DNA from: Cardiobacteriales bacterium
Lineage (GTDB): Bacteria; Pseudomonadota; Gammaproteobacteria; Cardiobacteriales; Wohlfahrtiimonadaceae
DNA length: 34,210 nucleotides
Direction: 5' to 3'
Assembly: GCA_030150565.1 (NCBI GenBank)
Contig: JASLFR010000118.1
Coordinates: 1-34,210 of the forward strand
The notes beneath the pieces are model-generated. The model had not been told where the DNA came from. It searched no databases and saw nothing but the letters and a program-made list of their open reading frames with translations. This document shows, piece by piece, positions 15,391-22,093 of this stretch; position 1 is the first letter of the stretch, and each line of letters opens with the position of its first letter. A program made the position numbers and the translations under genes.

Positions 15391-15421
15391 AAAAGCTGCC
15401 ACTTGAGCAGCTTTTATTTTT
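15391..15421 (+). terminator. Rho-independent terminator after adk
   Basis: Nine-base-pair stem AAAAGCTGC (15391-15399) with GCAGCTTTT (15407-15415), seven-base loop, then ATTTTTA. It lies only 15 bases before the next start codon on the same strand. Confidence 0.8.
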
Positions 15422-15435
15422 AGAGAAAATCGATT

Positions 15436-16137
15436 ATGTCTAAACGCTTAAAAACAGCACTGCTCTATCTACTTGGAACTCTCTTTGTCATCGGTAGCGC
15501 CTACTTTATGACTCCGATCTTTAATCCTGTTGTCCACACAAAGACAACCACTGAACCTTTCTGGGTGACCCGTTTAAATGGGGAGAATCTCTCAGTATTT
15601 GGATTAACCCTTAACGAATCCTCCCTAGAAGATGCTCAAGCTGTATTTGGTAATCGATTGAGTCTATCGATCTTTAAAGAGGGGGAGAAACACCATTTAG
15701 AGGGATATTTTAGAGAATCTGCGGTTGGGGATGCAGAGGGGCTTCTCTTTTCAGGTCGCATCGCAATGACGCTAGAGCCACAAAAAGAGTTCGAGCACTA
15801 CCCAATTGAAAAGTTTGAAGAGGATAAAAAATCGATCTCTACAAAACGAATTTATAACATTCAAGAAGATTTCTATCCCCTCTTTGCAGACGCAACAATC
15901 CGCTCTCTCTCCTTTATTCCTACCGCTATTCGTCTCAATGAGGAGGATATTCTAAATCGATTTGGCGACCCTGAAAAAATTCTCGACGAAAAGGGGAATA
16001 ACTCCGCTCGTCACTATCTCTATCCGCAACAGGGAATCGATGTAGCGGTGGATCCAAAAGGCAAGTTACGAACAGTGATTCAATATATCTCGCCAAAAGA
16101 TTTTCAAAAGAAAATAGTAGAGCCTATTACTCAATAG
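15436..16137 (+). CDS. Unrecognised inner-membrane-anchored periplasmic protein
   Basis: I do not recognise this 233-residue protein. A basic N-terminus (MSKRLK) leads into one hydrophobic segment (about 8-26) and then a soluble domain, presumably periplasmic. Two regions have a similar look: LSVFGLTLNESSLEDAQAVFG near 50, and IRLNEEDILNRFGDP near 175 followed by HYLYPQQGIDVAVD. The alternation of a short helix, an FGxP turn and a Y/W-rich strand is reminiscent of BamE/SmpA-like folds, but this is weak inference. AGAGAAAA is a possible ribosome site. It follows adk on the same strand but behind a terminator, so read-through or an overlapping promoter must drive it. Confidence 0.7.
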   Translation: MSKRLKTALLYLLGTLFVIGSAYFMTPIFNPVVHTKTTTEPFWVTRLNGENLSVFGLTLNESSLEDAQAVFGNRLSLSIFKEGEKHHLEGYFRESAVGDAEGLLFSGRIAMTLEPQKEFEHYPIEKFEEDKKSISTKRIYNIQEDFYPLFADATIRSLSFIPTAIRLNEEDILNRFGDPEKILDEKGNNSARHYLYPQQGIDVAVDPKGKLRTVIQYISPKDFQKKIVEPITQ

Positions 16138-16148
16138 CAATAGGCTCT
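16119..16148. terminator. Hairpin between the membrane-protein gene and the minor-pilin operon
   Basis: AGAGCCTATT (16119-16128) pairs perfectly with AATAGGCTCT (16139-16148), ten base pairs around a ten-base loop that contains the plus-strand stop codon. The minus-strand continuation is ACTATTTTCTTTTG, moderately T-rich, so it may end the pilin transcript. The plus side lacks a T run. Confidence 0.5.
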
Positions 16149-16175
16149 CTTAAAAGGATTAAAAAATTAGCTCGA

Positions 16176-16766
16176 TTAAGGGGTAACTACTTTGTGTGGA
16201 TAGACAATATAGCCCGATTCTAAAATCGAAGGCACTCCCATATGGCTCGTAATCACAGTCGTTACGAAGAGATACGCCTTTCGATCACGTGCAATTCTCT
16301 CTTGTGCACGAATGTTGTAATAGACAACACCGAAATCAAAATTCAATTTAGGCAACATCGTAAAGCTACCGATCTTTACATCTCTTGGCTGATAATCAGT
16401 GTGACTACTAATCTTCTCCAACACATCATTAATATCTTTCTGAGGAATAGGTTCACAATTAAAGCCGATATCATTGGGATCAAAACCACTTAATGCGGTA
16501 CATTCTCCCCCATTAGTTGCTAAAAATTCCTCAATATCATCATAAGTCTTCAATCTATTAAGAATATCACTCTCAATATGATTGACTGCTTCAACTGCAA
16601 CAACATCAGCGTGCGTCTTATCACTACCGAGCATTACAGTAGATGTTGTACTCTGTAACGTGCCGTACATTGATAAGACAACAATCAGAGCCAAAAAGAG
16701 AATCACCATAATAAAAGGGAGGATAAATCCTTCACTTTTATCGACTCTTTGAAAATTTCTTCTCAT
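16176..16766 (-). CDS. Type IV pilus minor pilin, PilX-like
   Basis: The 196-residue prepilin-like protein has a class III leader and a long hydrophobic segment beginning FILPFIMVILFLALIVVLS. The processing glycine is in SEG before FIL. Position 5 of the mature chain is not glutamate, the same departure seen in the GspK/PilX branch, whose members cap the pilus tip. Last gene of a five-gene minus-strand operon, 11 bases after PilW-like. The rest of the protein has two close cysteines (GECTALSGFDPNDIGFNCEP) that may form a disulfide. Assignment rests on position in the operon and the N-terminus. Confidence 0.75.
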   Translation of the reverse strand: MRRNFQRVDKSEGFILPFIMVILFLALIVVLSMYGTLQSTTSTVMLGSDKTHADVVAVEAVNHIESDILNRLKTYDDIEEFLATNGGECTALSGFDPNDIGFNCEPIPQKDINDVLEKISSHTDYQPRDVKIGSFTMLPKLNFDFGVVYYNIRAQERIARDRKAYLFVTTVITSHMGVPSILESGYIVYPHKVVTP

Positions 16767-16777
16767 AATTTTATCCT

Positions 16778-17818
16778 TTAATACACCTTATCGGGATCTT
16801 CAAAACGAGGATTATTTAGACGAACAACCCGTGACATTGTAATTGGCGCCACTACCCCGTAAGGATCATTAAGTGTAAAGGTATACTTCACACTACGAAT
16901 TAAATAGGTTGGCTTAAGCGTTGGTGAATCGATAGGAACTAATTGAGGAGCCTTACCATTGGCATAGTTTTTATCCTCAAGAAGACGAAACTGCTCAGGT
17001 GACACATACTCACGAACGTAGGGATCTTCACTATTTGAAGCAATACCGATCAGAATTTCAAAATTCTCAACATCTGTCTCAAGGCGCTGCATCGTAGGAG
17101 CTTTCCCATCTCTATCACTTATATTGTAGCGATGGAATACAAAGAGCTCTTTCTCATTCCCAGCAGCATCACTCCCATACTTATAGCCAGTTGTCTGTAA
17201 GATTCTTTCATAAAGATCAACAATCTGATTATCAGTCAGTGAACCATTAATTGCATACTTTTTACCTTTTCGGAAAGGCTCACATGTCTCTCTAGATGTG
17301 TAGATTTTAGAGGTGTGTGGCACCTCATAGCTACTCACAGACATCCAACCTGAGGGGTCAACATTTCGTGCCGATGCAATTGGGATCAATTTATAGAAAT
17401 TACTATTTCGGCTTCTCATAAGCGACGTTACAGAGAAGAATTCAGGATATTGGTTCCCCTCTGAATACGCTTTGGAAATATTGAAGCGTTTTGGCCCCAT
17501 AAAATAGTAACTATCGATCTCATTCCACGCATTAAGAGCACCAGGTTGCTGATACTCATCTCTTTTTGCAAGAATGCCCCCTTGGTTATAATCTTCCCCT
17601 GTCAAGCAGCCTGTATAACCAGCGTCTTTCGTAATATATTCTAAATGGGATGCTAATAAACGTGCTCGCGATTGTAATCGATCCTCTAAACGGATCGCAT
17701 TAACACGCTCTTTTAATTGAGCATAAAACGCTAAACCTGCAAACGAAAGAAAGAGCCCTATCCCCATAGCCACCATGAGCTCTATGAGGGTAACCCCTTT
17801 AATCCTACTTCTATTCAT
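16778..17818 (-). CDS. pilW: Type IV pilus minor pilin, PilW-like
   Basis: The 346-residue prepilin starts MNRSRIKG, then the processed helix VTLIELMVAMGIGLFLSFAGLAFY with Glu5, followed by a large globular domain. The LASHLEYITKDAGYTGCLTG stretch after the helix is characteristic of PilW (GspJ-like). The start ATG overlaps the PilV stop by one base (TAATG), so the two are translationally coupled. Length is in the PilW range (about 275-350). Likely part of the minor-pilin complex that primes assembly of type IV pili in the inner membrane. Confidence 0.87.
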   Translation of the reverse strand: MNRSRIKGVTLIELMVAMGIGLFLSFAGLAFYAQLKERVNAIRLEDRLQSRARLLASHLEYITKDAGYTGCLTGEDYNQGGILAKRDEYQQPGALNAWNEIDSYYFMGPKRFNISKAYSEGNQYPEFFSVTSLMRSRNSNFYKLIPIASARNVDPSGWMSVSSYEVPHTSKIYTSRETCEPFRKGKKYAINGSLTDNQIVDLYERILQTTGYKYGSDAAGNEKELFVFHRYNISDRDGKAPTMQRLETDVENFEILIGIASNSEDPYVREYVSPEQFRLLEDKNYANGKAPQLVPIDSPTLKPTYLIRSVKYTFTLNDPYGVVAPITMSRVVRLNNPRFEDPDKVY

Positions 17819-18276
17819 TACTTCTGCCCCCGTGCTAATTGAAAGCTCATCTTTTGCGGCTCAACTTGAGCACCACTCTCTAAGTCCATATTGTGGAGCG
17901 TTAAAGCGACGTGGTAATAATTAACGCCATCAACTGCCGCTCTGCTCACTTCAATATCTAACTCGCGATTAAAGGAGCGTAGATTTTCACTAATTTCGTA
18001 AAGATCCCGCTCAACTATAGTTGAGCCAGAAGAGCGTGGCGTAGAACCTAGTCGTCTTACCACATAGTTCTCCGCCTTTTCTGTATTGAGCTCTAAGCGA
18101 TCTTGCACATCTTTAAAAATAACAATTGAACTTACATGGCCTCGATTTTCATACGCTAAATTGAGCGTCTTATTCTGAATTACCGCTAACCCTGCAACGG
18201 CAAAAGCCAATATTGCTACTGCGATCAGTGCCTCAAGCAGCAAGAAGCCCTTCTCTCTTCTAATTCTATTCTGCAT
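17818..18276 (-). CDS. pilV: Type IV pilus minor pilin, PilV-like
   Basis: The 152-residue prepilin has leader MQNRIRREKG, then FLLLEALIAVAILAFAVAGLAVIQNKTL with Glu5, the PilV/GspI pattern. The start codon follows the preceding stop directly (TAAATG), with GGAG eleven bases before. Family members help initiate pilus fibre assembly at the inner membrane with PilW, PilX and FimU. Confidence 0.87.
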   Translation of the reverse strand: MQNRIRREKGFLLLEALIAVAILAFAVAGLAVIQNKTLNLAYENRGHVSSIVIFKDVQDRLELNTEKAENYVVRRLGSTPRSSGSTIVERDLYEISENLRSFNRELDIEVSRAAVDGVNYYHVALTLHNMDLESGAQVEPQKMSFQLARGQK

Positions 18277-19110
18277 TTAATATTTCTCCGAACAAAATCC
18301 AACACGCTCATCATCCCCTTCACCTGCACCATATTGGCGGAGATAAGGAATGAAGTTATTGACATATCCTACTGGAGTGAATGAACCACTTTGAGGATTA
18401 GGATTTTTGTAAAGGGGGAGACACAATCCAACTGTCGCTTGAAGTGATGGAGCTGATTCTACTGCTGATTCATGGTAGAAATTGAATCGTAAACCGCTAA
18501 CAATCATACCACTTGGGTCAATAACAATTGCTCGCCCTTCTAATCCTTCAAATTCCACATGGCTCGGGTGGTAATCACCATCATCACTCGTAATCACTTC
18601 AAAACGGCGAAATCCGCTCCAATATTTAGAGAGATTTTTCCCCTCATCTTCTGGAGAGGCGAAAGTGATATACTCTTGACTTCTCAAGATATACTCCTCA
18701 TTACTCTTCCACTCCGCTTTAAGTTGATCTAAAAACTTTTTAGCGCCATCTACCTTAGATAAATCATACTCATCTGAGTAGTAGAGCTTTTCAGGAATAT
18801 AGCCTGTCATGATAAATTCCTGCCCCCAATAAGCGCGCTTCTTCACCTGCTTCTCTTTCTTATTTCCGCTATCAGGGTATGTAACGGTGGAACGATTTGG
18901 ATCAGGAATGATAATAACGGGTCTTGCTGAGAGCGCTGCAATCTCTTGTGCTTCCTGAATAGAGGAGTAGATACGGTAAAGATCAGAATTCATTCTCTCT
19001 TTTACCATCAGCTTATGAAAAGCGGGCGCTGCAAAGAGTGCGAGAAGCCCTAAAATAAGCACGGTAAAGACAAATTCTAATAATGTAAATCCACGTTGAT
19101 TTTTTATCAT
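18277..19110 (-). CDS. Type IV pilus minor pilin, FimU/GspH-like
   Basis: From the ATG at 19110 the protein has 277 residues: leader MIKNQRG, then FTLLEFVFTVLILGLLALFAAPAF with Glu5, followed by a LYRIYSSIQEAQEIAALSARPVIII block typical of the FimU/FimT/GspH family. GGAG lies eight bases before this ATG; a TTG 18 bases upstream overlaps the previous gene and is unlikely. At 277 residues it is longer than usual (about 170), with an extended C-terminal region carrying cysteines near 247 and 274. It starts 2 bases after the preceding pilin gene. Confidence 0.8.
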   Translation of the reverse strand: MIKNQRGFTLLEFVFTVLILGLLALFAAPAFHKLMVKERMNSDLYRIYSSIQEAQEIAALSARPVIIIPDPNRSTVTYPDSGNKKEKQVKKRAYWGQEFIMTGYIPEKLYYSDEYDLSKVDGAKKFLDQLKAEWKSNEEYILRSQEYITFASPEDEGKNLSKYWSGFRRFEVITSDDGDYHPSHVEFEGLEGRAIVIDPSGMIVSGLRFNFYHESAVESAPSLQATVGLCLPLYKNPNPQSGSFTPVGYVNNFIPYLRQYGAGEGDDERVGFCSEKY

Positions 19111-19112
19111 GC

Positions 19113-19529
19113 TTAATTTCTCCAGCAATTCTGTTTTCTACTTGATGGAGTCTTCTCATTTAGATGGTTGATCGTTAACTTACTACAAGGACCGAAGAAA
19201 TCCCCTTTTTGAGAATGCGCTTCAATCTTAAAACTACCCGCATCACCAGAGATATAGTTCAATTTGTAGATTAACTGCTTACCGTAGTAGACATCAGAAT
19301 TTTGATTCATCAAATCAATAATTTTACTGTTATTGTAACCAGCACGATTACGAAGACGCCACTCATGCGCCTGCCCCACCTTCTCAACCATTGCTTGATT
19401 CACAGCTACCAGCATCGATTTTTTTCGCTGAGATTGATAACTGTTCAAAGCAAAAAGTGACAATATTGAGAGAACTGCAACGACAATGATCAGCTCAATA
19501 AATGTCACTCCTTTTACTCTATATTTCAT
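19113..19529 (-). CDS. Type IV pilin-like protein, PilE-like minor pilin
   Basis: The 138-residue prepilin has leader MKYRVKG, then VTFIELIIVVAVLSILSLFALNSYQSQRKKS with Glu5. The C-terminus holds a Cys-to-Cys loop (FGPCSKL to KQNCWRN) like the disulfide-bonded D region of type IV pilins. First gene of the minor-pilin operon, with a GAGG ribosome site. In Pseudomonas the PilE-like minor pilin is last in the operon, after PilY1; here it is first. A TACAAT at minus-strand -10 position is a possible promoter core with a poor -35. Confidence 0.8.
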   Translation of the reverse strand: MKYRVKGVTFIELIIVVAVLSILSLFALNSYQSQRKKSMLVAVNQAMVEKVGQAHEWRLRNRAGYNNSKIIDLMNQNSDVYYGKQLIYKLNYISGDAGSFKIEAHSQKGDFFGPCSKLTINHLNEKTPSSRKQNCWRN

Positions 19530-19573
19530 ATATTTACCTCAATAAAAATTAGTTTTCGTATTGTACCAAAAGT

Positions 19574-19623
19574 ATTCAATAACCGTTAACCTTCTTTTCT
19601 CTAAAGGGTATTAATTATTGAAT
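19574..19623. repeat. Nine-base inverted repeat at the tcdA stop
   Basis: ATTCAATAA (19574-19582) and TTATTGAAT (19615-19623) are perfect inverted copies 32 bases apart; the second holds the tcdA stop codon. There is no T run, so it is not a clear terminator. Confidence 0.35.
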
Positions 19624-20361
19624 AATCTTATTGATAATATAGCTAGTTGCTAATAACCCCATCGTTGCGGTTATCGTTACAATGGAGCCATATCCTCCAC
19701 ACTGAAGGCCGCTATTTGTACGTCCTTGTTGATTTGGCAAGCTATTTTCACTACTAAAAACAATAGGAATTTTAAATTTTTTAGGAGCAGGTGGGAAGTT
19801 GTGCTCCTTTCTTAAAGTTGCTCTTAAACGTGCAGCGAGCGGATCGTGATAGGTTGCGCTAATATCATCAATCATCAGCTGTTGCGCATCACTTTTCCCC
19901 CCTGCCGCTCCTGTAGAGATAATTTTATAACGGCGATATTTTGCAAATGCGATGAGCGCTGCTTTCACCTTCACCTCATCAATCGCATCTAAAATCCAAG
20001 TGGAGTGGCGATCACCAAAATCGAACTGATCGAGATTATCAGTCGTCAAGAACTGATCATAAATCACAACTTCACACTGCTCATTAATGAGCCCGATCCG
20101 TTCTCGCATCGCCTCCCCTTTCCCCATACCGAGCGTTGAGCTCAATGCATGTATCTGGCGATTAATATTACTCTCAGCAATAATATCGAGATCGATCATC
20201 GTGATCTTACCGACACCTGAGCGGGCAAGCGCTTCAACAGCCCACGAGCCCACCCCCCCAATTCCTGCCACAACCACATGGGATTGGGCTAACTTCTCTA
20301 AAGCATCAGAGCCATATAATCTTGAAAGAGCGGAAAATCGCCGATCATAATCTTGCGCCAT
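19615..20361 (-). CDS. tcdA: tRNA threonylcarbamoyladenosine dehydratase
   Basis: Catalyses ATP-dependent dehydration of t6A37 in tRNA to the cyclic form ct6A. The 248-residue E1-like protein has nucleotide-binding GIGGVGSWAVEALARSGVG, MIDLDIIAESNINRQ, LDAIDEVKVKAAL and the C-terminal LQCGGYGSIVTITATMGLLA with the conserved cysteine and hydrophobic tail typical of CsdL/TcdA. It starts 8 bases after pilU with a GGAG site, so it is probably the last gene of nusB-pilU-tcdA. Slightly shorter than the E. coli protein (268). Confidence 0.93.
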   Translation of the reverse strand: MAQDYDRRFSALSRLYGSDALEKLAQSHVVVAGIGGVGSWAVEALARSGVGKITMIDLDIIAESNINRQIHALSSTLGMGKGEAMRERIGLINEQCEVVIYDQFLTTDNLDQFDFGDRHSTWILDAIDEVKVKAALIAFAKYRRYKIISTGAAGGKSDAQQLMIDDISATYHDPLAARLRATLRKEHNFPPAPKKFKIPIVFSSENSLPNQQGRTNSGLQCGGYGSIVTITATMGLLATSYIINKIIQ

Positions 20362-20369
20362 AACTACTC

Positions 20370-21503
20370 CTAATTACGTTGACGACGCTGATTCTGTAGA
20401 CGCAATTCAACTTTTCCAGAACCCTCTTCACTGCTTGAAGGTGCACCGCCGCCCAACTTAATTTTAAGCTGTACGTTATTCTTAGAGTCTGCATGTTCAA
20501 TCGCTCTCTCTGCGCTAATTCGCCCCTCTTTATAGAGTTGCAATAATGCTTGGTCAAATGTGCGCATTCCCGTTGTACCGCCATTCTCCATCGCATCTTG
20601 AATCTTACCTAGCTCCCCCTTCTGAATTAATTCAGAAATATAAGGGGTGTTGAGCATCACCTCAACAGCGGGAACCAGTTTATTATCAACATCTCGCACT
20701 AAACGCTGAGAGATAATCGCTCGTAAGTTTAAGGATAGATCCGCTAAGAGCTGAGCACGCGCCTCTTCAGGGAAGAAGTTTACAATTCGATCGAGAGTAC
20801 TCGGTGCGTTATTAGCGTGTAGCGTACTAAGGCAGAGATGCCCTGTAATAGAGAAGTTTAGTGTCGCTCGCATCACCTCACGATTACGAATCTCCCCGAC
20901 CAAAATGACATCGGGAGCCTCTCGCATCGCTGATTCTAACGCTTTTTCATAACTATGTGTATCGATCCCAATTTCACGCTGACCGATGATAGAGCGATCA
21001 TGCTCATACACATACTCAATAGGATCTTCAATCGTTAAAATATGGCCTGAAGAGGTTGCTGCACGGTGAGAGATCATCGAGGCTAAAGTTGTAGATTTAC
21101 CACTTCCTGTTGCCCCTACAACAAGAATCAACCCTCGCTTCTCCATTACAAGATCTAAAAGAAGCGGAGGAAGGGAGAGATCCTCAATATTAGGGATAGT
21201 CGCATTGATGTAGCGCACAACCATCCCAATCTCCCCCCGTTGGTGAAAGACGTTGGCACGGAAGCGCCCAATCCCCTCAAAATTGAGCGCTAAGTTTAGC
21301 TCTAACTCCCGCTCAAACTCCTCAATCTGCTCTTTCGTAAGAAGTCCATAGATAATTTGCCGCACCATCTCAGGTGAGACAACCTGATCCCCAAGCGCTC
21401 GTACACGCCCATTAATTTTAATATTGACAGGAGCATTCGGATAGAGGAAAAGGTCCGATGCTTTGTACTGAACGACTAATCTAAAAAAAGGGATAATATC
21501 CAT
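20370..21503 (-). CDS. pilU: Type IV pilus retraction ATPase-type protein PilU
   Basis: The 377-residue hexameric secretion ATPase of the PilT/PilU family, which powers pilus retraction in twitching motility and DNA uptake. N-terminal KASDLFLYPNAPVNIKINGRV, Walker A GATGSGKST (130-138), Asp-box TIEDPIEY (157-164), Walker B DVILVGEIRN (198-207) and His-box TGHLCLSTLHAN. The C-terminal Gly/Ser/Glu-rich tail and length (PilU about 380 versus PilT about 345) favour PilU. AAGGAG lies eight bases before the ATG. PilT, which often adjoins PilU, is not in the window. Confidence 0.9.
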   Translation of the reverse strand: MDIIPFFRLVVQYKASDLFLYPNAPVNIKINGRVRALGDQVVSPEMVRQIIYGLLTKEQIEEFERELELNLALNFEGIGRFRANVFHQRGEIGMVVRYINATIPNIEDLSLPPLLLDLVMEKRGLILVVGATGSGKSTTLASMISHRAATSSGHILTIEDPIEYVYEHDRSIIGQREIGIDTHSYEKALESAMREAPDVILVGEIRNREVMRATLNFSITGHLCLSTLHANNAPSTLDRIVNFFPEEARAQLLADLSLNLRAIISQRLVRDVDNKLVPAVEVMLNTPYISELIQKGELGKIQDAMENGGTTGMRTFDQALLQLYKEGRISAERAIEHADSKNNVQLKIKLGGGAPSSSEEGSGKVELRLQNQRRQRN

Positions 21504-21551
21504 ATGAACGACTCCTTAAATGATCGATGAGCAGGTCTGTAATTATAGGAA

Positions 21552-21989
21552 TTAATCTTTGCGATCAAGCGCCTTACGCACTTTATCTAGAATACCATTT
21601 ATAAAGCGATGACTCCCCTCTGATCCAAAGGTTTTTGTTAATTCTACCGCTTCATTAATTGCAACTTTATATGGGATATCGATCTGCTCTTTAAGCTCAT
21701 ACGTTCCAAGCCATAGTACTGCCCGCTCGATAGGGTCAATCTGCTCAATGGGGCGATTGAGAAAGGGCTCAATCAATGCATCATAAGCTTTTGACTCTTC
21801 AGTAATACGCTGCAAAAGCTGAGTAAAATACTCGCTACTCGCTTTAGAAAATTGAGGATTTTGAGCAAAATTCTGCATAATATCGGCGATCGCACTTTGT
21901 GAGATCTGCCATTCGTAGAGCGCTTGAATCGCAAAAGAGCGGGCTCGACTCCGCTGTTGAAAAAATTGCATTTTATTAGGTTTAGACAC
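21552..21989 (-). CDS. nusB: Transcription antitermination factor NusB
   Basis: Binds boxA RNA with S10 and supports rRNA transcription antitermination. From the GTG at 21989 the protein has 145 residues: RSRARSFAIQALYEWQ, then the conserved IDPIERAVLWLGTYELKEQIDIPYKVAINEAVELTKTFGSEGSHRFINGILDKV. The GTG has GAGG seven bases before it. Longer in-frame starts upstream would reach into the rpoC terminator hairpin and are unlikely. The usual ribE/ribH neighbours are absent; it is followed by pilU. Confidence 0.95.
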   Translation of the reverse strand: MSKPNKMQFFQQRSRARSFAIQALYEWQISQSAIADIMQNFAQNPQFSKASSEYFTQLLQRITEESKAYDALIEPFLNRPIEQIDPIERAVLWLGTYELKEQIDIPYKVAINEAVELTKTFGSEGSHRFINGILDKVRKALDRKD

Positions 21990-22017
21990 GGAAAAACCTC
22001 TAATTAATTTCATGAAT

Positions 22018-22055
22018 AAAAAAGAAGAGTGCTCCTGCAAGGTACAGAAGCACTC
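22018..22055 (-). terminator. Rho-independent terminator after rpoC
   Basis: GAGTGCT (22027-22033) pairs with AGCACTC (22049-22055) around a 15-base loop. On the minus strand it is followed by TTCTTTTTTATT. It lies 38 bases beyond the rpoC stop and ends the rpoBC transcript. Confidence 0.8.
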
Positions 22056-22093
22056 CATATTAAACTACTTTTGCAGGGCGGGTAATTCTAAAA

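Noticed and set aside
21990..22058. N-terminal extension of NusB
   Set aside because: It translates through the rpoC terminator hairpin and lacks a ribosome site; the GTG at 21989 gives the normal NusB length.
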